A stretch of DNA of 64,000 nucleotides from Rhizobium brockwellii (lineage in GTDB: Bacteria; Pseudomonadota; Alphaproteobacteria; Rhizobiales; Rhizobiaceae), in NCBI RefSeq assembly GCF_000769405.2, contig NZ_CP053441.1:186001-250000 (forward strand), in the 5' to 3' direction. The notes beneath the pieces were generated by a model that saw nothing but the letters and a program-made list of their open reading frames with translations, was not told the DNA's origin and did not search any database. Both the position numbers and the translations under genes were made by a program. Each line of letters opens with the position of its first letter. Positions within the stretch are counted from its first letter, which is position 1. Positions 54,950-62,607 of this stretch are shown here, in pieces.

Positions 54950-55762
54950 TTATGCGACCGACGAGGAATCCTCCTTGATTGCCTGGGCGACCGGGCTCGC
55001 AACGATGAGCCTGATGCCGGCATTCTCGATCATCCTGACGGCTTCCTCTGGAATGCCGTCATCGGTGATGATTGTAGACACACGCTCGAGCGGGCACAGA
55101 ATGAGGCTCGACCGGCGATGGAACTTGCTGGAATCGGCCATGACGACCAGTTCGTCGGCCTGATGCATCAGCTTCTGTTCGCTTTGAATAATCAGCGCGT
55201 CGGCTTCCATGATGCCGAGCGGGCCGATGCCCTGTGCGCCGATGAAGAATCGGCGGGCGTAGAAATTGCGAATCGCGTCATTGTCGAAGGGAGAGAGGAT
55301 CAGGCTCTGCTCGCGATAGATCGCCCCACCCGGCACCGTCACCGTATTCTTCGAATGCTTGACCAGATGTTCGGCGATCGCGAAAGAATTGGTCATCACC
55401 TGCAGGCGGTGCGCCGCCATGAAATGCACCATCTGGAAGGTGGTCGTGCCGCCATTGATGATGATCGCATCGCCCGGATCGCAAAGCTCGACCGCCTGGC
55501 GTGCGATTGCGCGCTTCTTATCGATATTGACCGATTCCGAAACGCGGAAGGGGCGCCCGGCGAGATTGCCGAGCTGCGGCGGATGCACCGCCTCGGCGCC
55601 GCCGCGCACACGCCGGATCTTGCCCTGAACATGAAGAGCCGCGATGTCGCGCCGGATCGTCGCCTCGGAAGCCTCGGTCAGTTCGGAAATATCCTGAACC
55701 GTCACGACGGACTTTTCCTGAACAGCGCTCAGAATGATGCGATGGCGTTCGCGTTCGTGCAT
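54950..55762 (-). CDS. rhaR: DeoR-family repressor of the rhamnose locus
   Basis: ATG 55762 gives 270 residues. The DeoR N-terminal helix-turn-helix is MHERERHRIILSAVQEKSVV followed by SEATIRRDIAALHVQGKIRR and VRGGA. The C-terminal sugar-binding domain has PGDAIIINGGTTTFQMVHFM (effector loop) and HQADELVVMADSSKFHRR. It should repress rhaSTPQUK and rhaDI until a rhamnose-derived phosphate is present. It is first gene of the leftward operon and divergent from rhaD. Confidence 0.92.
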   Translation of the reverse strand: MHERERHRIILSAVQEKSVVTVQDISELTEASEATIRRDIAALHVQGKIRRVRGGAEAVHPPQLGNLAGRPFRVSESVNIDKKRAIARQAVELCDPGDAIIINGGTTTFQMVHFMAAHRLQVMTNSFAIAEHLVKHSKNTVTVPGGAIYREQSLILSPFDNDAIRNFYARRFFIGAQGIGPLGIMEADALIIQSEQKLMHQADELVVMADSSKFHRRSSLILCPLERVSTIITDDGIPEEAVRMIENAGIRLIVASPVAQAIKEDSSSVA

Positions 55763-55804
55763 GGGGCTCCTCCTTCGATCGTTTATTTCGCACATATGAC
55801 AATG

Positions 55805-55877
55805 TGTCAATCAAAAACGATCATAAATATTCATATTGCGCTGCACAATAATCGAATTTGATCGTTTTCGATTGACA
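55805..55877. promoter_or_regulatory. Divergent rhaR/rhaD promoters with paired RhaR operator boxes
   Basis: Two 19-bp boxes TGATCGTTTTYGATTGACA are present in opposite orientation: 55859-55877 on plus and 55805-55823 on minus, with 18 of 19 positions equal. Each ends in TTGACA, which serves as a -35. On plus, the -10 candidate CGATAC follows after 17 bp; on minus, AATAAA follows after 17 bp. The boxes lie 35 bp apart. Confidence 0.75.
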
Positions 55878-55960
55878 AGCTCGGTTTTGATGAGCGATAC
55901 CGTCTGCGAAAAGGGGCGCGAACTTTGCGCTCCGATGATGATTTCATATGGGAGGATGAC

Positions 55961-58057
55961 ATGGCGGCGAACGTCCGGCTTCTGGAAAACCGGTGGGATG
56001 ATGCTTACGCGGCAGGCCTCGATGAGCCTGGCAAGCTGCTCTATCGTTCCAACCTGCTCGGCGCCGACAAGCGCATCACCAATTACGGCGGCGGCAACAC
56101 CTCGGCGAAGGTGCTGGAAACCGATCCGCTGACCGGCGGCAAGGTGAAGATACTCTGGGTCAAGGGCTCGGGCGGCGACGTCGGCACGATCAAGCTCGAC
56201 GGTTTCGCGACGCTCTACCAGGACAAGCTGGAATCGCTGAAGAGCATCTACAAGGGCGTCGAGGACGAGGACCGCATGGTCGGCTTTCTGCCGCACTGCA
56301 CCTTCAACCTGAACGCCCGTGCCGCCTCGATCGACACGCCGCTGCATGGTTTCGTGCCTTTCACCCATGTCGACCACATGCATCCCGACGCGATCATCGC
56401 GATCGCCGCGTCGAAGAATTCGAAGGAATTGACGCAGCAGATTTTCGGCGATGAGATCGGCTGGCTGCCCTGGCGCCGCCCGGGCTTCCAGCTCGGCCTC
56501 GACCTCGGCGCATTCGTGGCCGCAAATCCGAATGCCAAGGGCGTCGTGCTCGAGAGCCACGGCCTCTTCACCTGGGCGAACGATGCCAAGGCCTGCTACG
56601 AGCTGACGCTCGATATCATCAACAAGGCGATCGTCTGGTTCGCCGAAAAGACCGAAGGCAAGACCATTTTCGGCGGCGCGGTCGCACAGAGCTTGGCCGT
56701 TGCCGAACGCCGCGCCATCGCCGCCCGGCTGATGCCGGAGATCCGTGGCCGCATCGGCAAGCAGGAGCGTAAGCTCGGACATTTCGACGATCAGGACGCC
56801 GTGCTCGAATTCGTCAACTCCAGCGATCTGCGTCCGCTCGGCGCGCTCGGCACCAGCTGCCCGGATCATTTCCTGCGCACCAAGATCCGTCCGCTGATCG
56901 TCGATTTCGACCCGGCCAAGCCGGATGTCGACGCGATCGTCGCCGGTCTCGACAAGGCGCTGGAGGATTATCGCGCCGACTACGCCCGCTATTACAACGA
57001 CTGCAAGCATGACAATTCGCCCGCCATGCGCGACGCCAATCCCGTCATTTTCCTGGTGCCCGGCGTCGGCATGCTGTCCTTTGCCCGCGACAAGGCGACG
57101 GCCCGCATCGCCAGCGAATTCTACGTCAACGCCATCAACGTCATGCGCGGCGCCTCGACGGTCTCCGAGTATCAGGGCCTGCCCGAGCAGGAAGCTTTCG
57201 ATATCGAATATTGGCTGCTTGAAGAGGCCAAGCTGCAGCGCATGCCGAAGCCAAAGAGCCTTGCCGGCCGCGTCGCCTTCGTCACCGGCGGCGCCGGCGG
57301 CATCGGCCGGGCGACGGCCGCACGCCTCGTCGGCGAAGGCGCCTGCGTGGTGCTTGCCGATATCGACCAGGCAGCGCTCGAAGGCACCGAAGCCGATTTC
57401 GTCAAGAAGTTCGGCGCTGACGCCGTGCGCAGCGTCCGGCTTGATGTCACCAAGGAGGATGCGGTGATCGCCTCCTTCGCGGAAGCCTGCGTCGAATTCG
57501 GCGGTATCGATATCCTCGTCTCGAATGCCGGCATTGCCTCCTCCGCGCCGATCGAATTGACCGAGCTTGCGACGTGGAACCGCAATATCGATATTCTGGC
57601 GACCGGTTATTTCCTCGTCTCGCGCGAAGCATTCCGCCTGTTTCGCCGTCAGGTGCTCGGCGGCAACGTCATCTTCGTCGCTTCGAAAAACGGTCTTGCC
57701 GCCTCGCCGAATGCATCTGCTTATTGCACGGCAAAGGCTGCCGAAATCCATCTTGCCCGCTGCCTGGCGCTGGAAGGCGCGGATGCCGGCATCCGCGTCA
57801 ACACGGTCAATCCGGACGCGGTCCTGCGCGGTTCGAAGATCTGGAGCGGTGAATGGCGCGAGCAGCGCGCCGCCTCGTCCAAGATCGAGGTGGACGATCT
57901 CGAGGAACATTACCGCAAGCGTTCGATGCTGAAACTCAACGTGTTTCCGGAAGATATCGCCGAGGCGATCTATTTCCTCGCCTCGGACCTTTCGGCGAAA
58001 TCGACCGGCAACATCATCAACGTCGATGCCGGCAACGTGCAGAGTTTTACGCGCTAG
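55961..58057 (+). CDS. rhaD: Bifunctional rhamnulose-phosphate aldolase / lactaldehyde dehydrogenase-type SDR
   Basis: ATG 55961 has GGGAGGATG upstream and gives 698 residues. Residues 1-410 are the class II aldolase/adducin-like domain with VKGSGGDVGTIKLDGFATLY, the metal-site histidines His136, His139 and His141 in FTHVDHMHPDA, and His200 in LESHGLFTW. Residues 430-698 are an SDR domain: TGGAGGIG at 442-449, NAGIASS, Tyr588 and Lys592 in ASAYCTAKAAE. The rhizobial protein cleaves rhamnulose-1-phosphate to DHAP and L-lactaldehyde and oxidises the aldehyde. Fusion of the two steps in one chain is normal in this family. Confidence 0.94.
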   Translation: MAANVRLLENRWDDAYAAGLDEPGKLLYRSNLLGADKRITNYGGGNTSAKVLETDPLTGGKVKILWVKGSGGDVGTIKLDGFATLYQDKLESLKSIYKGVEDEDRMVGFLPHCTFNLNARAASIDTPLHGFVPFTHVDHMHPDAIIAIAASKNSKELTQQIFGDEIGWLPWRRPGFQLGLDLGAFVAANPNAKGVVLESHGLFTWANDAKACYELTLDIINKAIVWFAEKTEGKTIFGGAVAQSLAVAERRAIAARLMPEIRGRIGKQERKLGHFDDQDAVLEFVNSSDLRPLGALGTSCPDHFLRTKIRPLIVDFDPAKPDVDAIVAGLDKALEDYRADYARYYNDCKHDNSPAMRDANPVIFLVPGVGMLSFARDKATARIASEFYVNAINVMRGASTVSEYQGLPEQEAFDIEYWLLEEAKLQRMPKPKSLAGRVAFVTGGAGGIGRATAARLVGEGACVVLADIDQAALEGTEADFVKKFGADAVRSVRLDVTKEDAVIASFAEACVEFGGIDILVSNAGIASSAPIELTELATWNRNIDILATGYFLVSREAFRLFRRQVLGGNVIFVASKNGLAASPNASAYCTAKAAEIHLARCLALEGADAGIRVNTVNPDAVLRGSKIWSGEWREQRAASSKIEVDDLEEHYRKRSMLKLNVFPEDIAEAIYFLASDLSAKSTGNIINVDAGNVQSFTR

Positions 58058-58058
58058 G

Positions 58059-58113
58059 GCAATTCCAGCAGCAGTGCGCAGCGGTTTTGCGTCCGGAGCG
58101 CGTAAAGCAAACG
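58059..58113 (+). repeat. Rhizobial intergenic repeat (third copy)
   Basis: GCAATTCCAGCAGCAGTGCG then CAGCGGTTTTGCGTCCGGAG, right after the rhaD stop. Same family as 1214-1283 and 18161-18220. It lies between rhaD and the antisense small membrane protein gene. Confidence 0.72.
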
Positions 58114-58120
58114 GATAGAG

Positions 58121-58279
58121 CTATTTCCGGAGGATCACCCATATTGCGTGGATGATTCCCGGCAGATAGCCGCAGAGTGTCAGCAATATATTGAGCCAGA
58201 AGTGCAGGCCGATCCCGACCTGCAAGAATACGCCAAGGGGCGGCAGGATGATCGCAAGAAGAATGCGGACAACGTCCAT
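58121..58279 (-). CDS. YqaE/Pmp3-family membrane peptide
   Basis: ATG 58279 with AAGGAGCTACG upstream gives 52 residues, MDVVRILLAIILPPLGVFLQ and then VGIGLHFWLNILLTLCGYLP. The LAIILPPLGVFLQ-GLHFWLNILLTL-GYLPGIIHAIWVI pattern is the Pmp3/YqaE/Ric1 signature of two-helix membrane proteins made under salt or membrane-potential stress. It is encoded antisense within the rhaD-rhaI interval, so it splits what is otherwise one rha transcript. An extra upstream ATG (58303) is less likely. Confidence 0.9.
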   Translation of the reverse strand: MDVVRILLAIILPPLGVFLQVGIGLHFWLNILLTLCGYLPGIIHAIWVILRK

Positions 58280-58357
58280 CGTAGCTCCTTCGTTTGAAGA
58301 CATGTAAGCGTTTGAACGCGAACCATGCCCCTATGGTTCGCGACCAGGGAGGAATAG

Positions 58358-59650
58358 ATGACAGATTCCAGGATTGCGCCAGATCTGGTCGCGACTGACA
58401 ACGACAAGCGGGCAACCGCTCTGAAAGCCGATTACGAGGCGCTGGGCGCGACGCTTGCCCGTCGCGGCGTCGATATCGAGGCGGTCACCCGGAAGGTTGC
58501 GGAATTCTTCGTTGCCGTTCCCTCCTGGGGCGTCGGCACCGGCGGCACGCGTTTTGCCCGCTTCCCCGGTACCGGCGAGCCGCGCGGCATCTTCGACAAA
58601 CTCGACGATTGCGCCGTCATCAACCAGCTGACGCAGGCAACCCCGAACGTCTCGCTGCATATTCCCTGGGACAAGGCGGATGCTAGCGAATTGAAGGCCA
58701 AGGGTAACGCGCTCGGCCTTGGCTTCGATGCGATGAATTCGAACACCTTTTCCGATGCGCCGGGCCAAGCCCATTCCTATAAATACGGCTCGCTCAGCCA
58801 CACCGATGCGGCGACGCGGGCGCAGGCGGTCGAGCACAATCTCGAATGCATCGAGATCGGCAAGGCGCTCGGCTCCAAGGCGCTGACAGTCTGGATCGGC
58901 GACGGCTCGAATTTCCCCGGCCAGAGCCATTTCACCAAGGCTTTCGAGCGTTACCTTGCCTCGATGGCGGATATCTACAAGGCGCTGCCCGACGATTGGA
59001 AGCTGTTCTCCGAGCACAAGATGTACGAGCCGGCCTTCTATTCGACCATCGTGCAGGATTGGGGCACCAACTACCTGATCGCCCAGACGCTCGGCCCCAA
59101 GGCCTATTGCCTCGTCGATCTCGGCCACCACGCGCCGAATACCAATATCGAGATGATCGTCGCCCGGCTGATCCAGTTCGGCAAGCTCGGCGGTTTCCAC
59201 TTCAACGATTCGAAATATGGCGATGACGATCTCGACGCCGGCGCGATCGATCCCTACCGGCTGTTCCTCGTTTTCAACGAATTGGTCGACGCCGAGCAGC
59301 GCGGCGTCAACGACTTCAACCCGGCCCATATGATCGACCAGTCGCACAATGTCACCGACCCGATCGAAAGCCTGATCAACAGCGCCAACGAAATCCGCCG
59401 TGCCTATGCGCAGGCACTGCTCGTCGACCGCAAGGCGCTCTCCGGCTACCAGGACGATAACGACGCGCTGATGGCGTCGGAAACGCTGAAGCGCGCCTAT
59501 CGCGCCGATGTCGAACCGATTCTGGCGGAAGCCCGCCGCAGGGCCGGCGGCGCGATCGACCCGATCGCCGTCTACCGCGCCAGCGGTTATCGCAGACAAG
59601 TGGCGGCCGAGCGCCCGGCATCCGCTGCCGGCGGCGGCGGCATCATCTGA
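58358..59650 (+). CDS. rhaI: L-Rhamnose isomerase
   Basis: 430 residues of the rhizobial/Pseudomonas-type rhamnose isomerase family (xylose-isomerase-like TIM barrel). Metal and substrate residues are in KLFSEHKMYEPAFYSTIVQD, VDLGHHAPNTNIEMIVARLI and GGFHFNDSKYGDDDLDAGAI. It converts L-rhamnose to L-rhamnulose before phosphorylation. GGGAGGAATAG is the ribosome binding site. It starts 300 bp after rhaD; because the Pmp3-like gene lies between, it may have its own promoter. Confidence 0.92.
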   Translation: MTDSRIAPDLVATDNDKRATALKADYEALGATLARRGVDIEAVTRKVAEFFVAVPSWGVGTGGTRFARFPGTGEPRGIFDKLDDCAVINQLTQATPNVSLHIPWDKADASELKAKGNALGLGFDAMNSNTFSDAPGQAHSYKYGSLSHTDAATRAQAVEHNLECIEIGKALGSKALTVWIGDGSNFPGQSHFTKAFERYLASMADIYKALPDDWKLFSEHKMYEPAFYSTIVQDWGTNYLIAQTLGPKAYCLVDLGHHAPNTNIEMIVARLIQFGKLGGFHFNDSKYGDDDLDAGAIDPYRLFLVFNELVDAEQRGVNDFNPAHMIDQSHNVTDPIESLINSANEIRRAYAQALLVDRKALSGYQDDNDALMASETLKRAYRADVEPILAEARRRAGGAIDPIAVYRASGYRRQVAAERPASAAGGGGII

Positions 59651-59698
59651 ACGACCGATAGTCTCGCACGGCCTGAAGCCATGCTGATTAGAGATGAT

Positions 59699-59737
59699 GG
59701 TTGCCGGCAGCACAGGCTTGACGCGCTGCCGGCAACC
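59699..59737. terminator. Strong stem-loop between convergent genes
   Basis: GGTTGCCGGCAGC at 59699-59711 pairs perfectly over 13 bp with GCTGCCGGCAACC at 59725-59737, loop of 13 nt. It is placed between rhaI and the convergent CMD-like gene, so it can end both transcripts. There is no strong T tract, so factor-dependent termination or mRNA protection is possible. Confidence 0.7.
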
Positions 59738-59744
59738 TCGCTGT

Positions 59745-60203
59745 TCACGGCTTCCATTGCCCCGCGACCTGTCGGGTGGCGACGTTCAGCCGGTTCCAGA
59801 CATTGATGTTGGCGATGGCGATGACGAGTGCCGCAAGGCTCTTGCCGTCATAATGCCGGGTCGCCTCATCCCAGATATCATCCGGCACCGGATCCGCCCG
59901 ATCGCTAAGGCGGGTGATCGCCTCGGTGAGCCCAAGCGCGGCGCGTTCAGCATCGCTATAATAGGGGGCGTCGCGCCAGCCAGCGACGGCAAAGAGCCGC
60001 TCATCGGTCTCGCCGTGTTTGCGGGCAATGCGCCAATGACCATCGATGCAGACGCTGCAGCCGTTGATCTGGCTGGCGCGCAGATTGACAAGTTCGAGCA
60101 GCTTTGGCGAAAGGCCGGTTTCGGTCGGCACCTTGCTGAGTGCATTAAGCGCCTGCATGGCCGCGGGAAGGACGAGGGCAGGATTTCCCATTCTCTCCTG
60201 CAT
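59745..60203 (-). CDS. Carboxymuconolactone decarboxylase-like (AhpD-like) protein
   Basis: 152 residues. LLELVNLRASQINGCSVCID is the CMD/AhpD core with the redox pair CSVC, followed by HWRIARKHGETDERLFAVAG. The CxxC...H layout indicates a peroxidase-like disulfide activity. It is divergent from the ECF41-type sigma gene, and the intergenic DNA has an exact ECF41-type promoter directed at this gene. In the ECF41 group, the sigma factor gene is typically next to a carboxymuconolactone decarboxylase, oxidoreductase or epimerase gene; this is the CMD case. Confidence 0.9.
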   Translation of the reverse strand: MQERMGNPALVLPAAMQALNALSKVPTETGLSPKLLELVNLRASQINGCSVCIDGHWRIARKHGETDERLFAVAGWRDAPYYSDAERAALGLTEAITRLSDRADPVPDDIWDEATRHYDGKSLAALVIAIANINVWNRLNVATRQVAGQWKP

Positions 60204-60247
60204 GATATGTCTCCTTATACGTTTCGTGTTCGACGATCCGCCGGCGC

Positions 60248-60274
60248 TGTCACATCGGCCGGGTTTTATTCGTC
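60248..60274 (+). promoter_or_regulatory. ECF41-type promoter for the sigma factor gene
   Basis: TGTCACA at 60248-60254, 16 bp, CGTC at 60271-60274. This is the reported ECF41 target motif. Transcription toward the sigma gene at 60311 would leave a leader of about 30 nt, implying autoregulation. Confidence 0.85.
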
Positions 60275-60282
60275 ATGGCTTT

Positions 60283-60309
60283 GACGGAACGCAGCGGAGG
60301 AATGTGACA
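60283..60309 (-). promoter_or_regulatory. ECF41-type promoter for the CMD-like gene
   Basis: On the minus strand TGTCACA at 60309-60303, 16 bp, CGTC at 60286-60283. It is the same motif with the same spacing as the plus-strand promoter. Its -35 lies between the ribosome binding site and ATG of the sigma gene. Confidence 0.85.
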
Positions 60310-60310
60310 A

Positions 60311-61180
60311 ATGGACGAGAAAAAGTGGCTGACTGAAGAATTCGAGGCGAACAGAGCGCATCTCAGGGCCGCAGCCTTTCGCATGCTCGGCTCGCGCAGC
60401 GAGGCGGAGGATGCCGTTCAGGAGGCCTGGCTGCGGCTTAGCCGCACCAATACGACAGGGGTCGGCAATCTCGGCGGCTGGCTGACGACGGTGGTGGCAC
60501 GCATCTGCCTCGACATGCTGCGCGCCCGCAAGACCCGGCGCGAGGAGCCGCTGGAGGTGCCCGACCATGGCGGGATCGCCGATCCGGCGAACGATCCCGA
60601 GCGCGAAGCCGCCTTCGCCGATTCGGTCGGTCTGGCGCTGCTCGTCGTGCTGCAGACGCTGGCGCCCGCCGAACGTGTCGCCTTCGTGCTTCACGACATG
60701 TTCGATCTGCCCTTCGACGAGATCGCGCCGATCATCGGCCGTTCGTCCGCCGCCACCCGCCAGCTTGCAAGCCGCGCCCGCCGTCGGGTACAGGGGGTGG
60801 ACGAAGCGCCTGATGTCGATTTCGGCAGCAAGCGGACGATCGCCGAGGCCTTTCTGACGGCGTCGCGCAATGGCGATCTGGAGGGATTGATCGCGGTGCT
60901 TGCCCCTGACGTCGTCTTCCGGCCGGATGCGACGGCGGCCCGCTTCGGCACCATAGGCGAAATGCGCGGCGCGGCTCACGTGGCCGAAGCCTTCAAGGGT
61001 CGGGCGCAGGCAGCCGAAATCGCCATCGTCGGCGGTGAGCTCGGATTCGTCGTGGAGATTAAGGGCCAGCTCCGCGTCGTCGTGGCGCTGACGATCAGCG
61101 ATGGCAGGATCGCCGCGATCGACGCCATCGCTGATCCGGAGCACCTGGAAAGGCTCGACTATTCGATCCTTGAGGATTGA
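60311..61180 (+). CDS. ECF41-type RNA polymerase sigma factor with SnoaL-like C-terminal domain
   Basis: 289 residues. Region 2 is RMLGSRSEAEDAVQEAWLRL (about 25-60), region 4 is TLAPAERVAFVLHDMFDLPF and EIAPIIGRSSAATRQLASRA (about 115-160). A C-terminal SnoaL-like domain (about 175-289) follows, which in ECF41 sigma factors controls activity in place of an anti-sigma factor. The conserved DGGGK motif near the start of this domain appears as FRPDATAARFG, so the key glycines and lysine are missing; the NPDKL-like end is ADPEHLERL. No anti-sigma gene is near. GGAGG lies 10 bp before the ATG. Confidence 0.88.
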   Translation: MDEKKWLTEEFEANRAHLRAAAFRMLGSRSEAEDAVQEAWLRLSRTNTTGVGNLGGWLTTVVARICLDMLRARKTRREEPLEVPDHGGIADPANDPEREAAFADSVGLALLVVLQTLAPAERVAFVLHDMFDLPFDEIAPIIGRSSAATRQLASRARRRVQGVDEAPDVDFGSKRTIAEAFLTASRNGDLEGLIAVLAPDVVFRPDATAARFGTIGEMRGAAHVAEAFKGRAQAAEIAIVGGELGFVVEIKGQLRVVVALTISDGRIAAIDAIADPEHLERLDYSILED

Positions 61181-61376
61181 AAATAAATGCGAATTTATCG
61201 GCTCTTCGAAGAAGCGCGCCGCTGCCATTTCCTGAGCGGTGTCGGCCGCGTCATTTGTCTTGACAGCGACATCCTCGGCTTTATTCTATTATAAAGATTT
61301 ATATAGCATAATTATGGAACTAAGACGAATGACCGAGGAGCGCTCGCGGTCCAAGACTTCGAAAGGAATGCATGTC

Positions 61377-62585
61377 ATGCCCGGCGACCAGGCGAAGAAG
61401 CCGCTTCTCCTCACCAATGTCAAACCGATGGCTTTCGGTTCTGGCCCATCCGAGGGGGCAACCGACATTCTCGTCAATGCCGACGGCAGGATCGCCGAGA
61501 TCGGTTCGTCGCTTTCCGTCTCGCAGGATGTGACGCGCATCGACGGCAAGGGCGCCTTCATTTCGCCGGGCTGGGTCGACCTGCACGTGCATATCTGGCA
61601 CGGCGGTACCGATATTTCCATCCGCCCGTCCGAATGCGGTGTCGAGCGCGGCGTCACTACGCTGGTCGATGCCGGTTCGGCCGGTGAGGCGAATTTCCAT
61701 GGCTTCCGGGAATATATCATCGAGCCGTCGCGCGAACGCATCAAGGCCTTCCTCAATCTCGGCTCGATCGGCCTCGTCGCCTGCAACCGCGTCGCGGAAT
61801 TGCGGGATATCCGCGATATAGATCTCGACCGGATTCTCGAAGTCTATGCCGAAAACAGCGAGCACATCGTCGGCATCAAGGTGCGCGCCAGCCATGTCAT
61901 CACCGGATCCTGGGGCGTCACGCCAGTCAAGCTCGGCAAGAAGATCGCCAAGATTTTGAAAGTGCCGATGATGGTGCATGTCGGCGAGCCGCCGGCGCTC
62001 TATGACGAAGTGCTGGAGATCCTCGGACCCGGCGACGTCGTCACCCACTGCTTCAACGGCAAGGCCGGGTCGAGCATCATGGAGGACGAGGACCTCTTCA
62101 ATCTCGCCGAGCGCTGCGCTTCGGAGGGCATCCGTCTCGACATCGGCCATGGCGGCGCCTCCTTCTCCTTCAAGGTCGCGGAAGCGGCGATCGCGCGCGG
62201 GCTTCTGCCGTTCTCGATCTCGACCGACCTGCACGGCCATTCGATGAACTTCCCCGTCTGGGACCTGGCGACGACGATGTCGAAGCTGCTCAGCGTCGGC
62301 ATGCCTTTCGACAAGGTTGTGGAAGCCGTCACCCATGCGCCGGCATCCGTCATCAAGCTGTCGATGGAGAACCGGCTAGCGGTCGGCTCGCAAGCGGAAT
62401 TCACCATTTTCGATCTGGTCGATTCCGACCTCGAGGCGACGGATTCCAACGGCGACGTTTCGGTCCTCAAGAAGCTGTTCGAGCCGCGCTATGCGGTGAT
62501 GGGCGCCGATGCCTTCACCGCCAGCCGCTATGTGCCGCGGGCGCGCAAGCTGGTGCGCCACAGCCACGGCTATTCCTACAGGTAG
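61377..62585 (+). CDS. Amidohydrolase/deacetylase-family metallohydrolase
   Basis: ATG 61377 with AAGGA 9 bp upstream gives 402 residues (61368 and 61329 are alternatives). Metal site: His70 and His72 in GWVDLHVHIWHGG, Lys168 in HIVGIKVRASH (carbamylated in the family), His201 in MVHVGEPP, His224 in VVTHCFNGKAGSS and Asp283 in STDLHGHSMN. The type is close to the dihydroorotase-like amidohydrolases of the AHA_3915/EF_0837 group, which act on N-acyl amino-acid or sugar-acid derivatives. The exact substrate is unknown. It is convergent with an IclR gene, which may control it. Confidence 0.85.
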   Translation: MPGDQAKKPLLLTNVKPMAFGSGPSEGATDILVNADGRIAEIGSSLSVSQDVTRIDGKGAFISPGWVDLHVHIWHGGTDISIRPSECGVERGVTTLVDAGSAGEANFHGFREYIIEPSRERIKAFLNLGSIGLVACNRVAELRDIRDIDLDRILEVYAENSEHIVGIKVRASHVITGSWGVTPVKLGKKIAKILKVPMMVHVGEPPALYDEVLEILGPGDVVTHCFNGKAGSSIMEDEDLFNLAERCASEGIRLDIGHGGASFSFKVAEAAIARGLLPFSISTDLHGHSMNFPVWDLATTMSKLLSVGMPFDKVVEAVTHAPASVIKLSMENRLAVGSQAEFTIFDLVDSDLEATDSNGDVSVLKKLFEPRYAVMGADAFTASRYVPRARKLVRHSHGYSYR

Positions 62586-62607
62586 GATCCGCGGAAGGGC
62601 GCAATGC

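Noticed and set aside
55811..57910. 699-codon open frame antisense to rhaD
   Set aside because: It mirrors a well-supported RhaD frame in a high-GC genome, with no family match; such long antisense frames are expected by codon bias.
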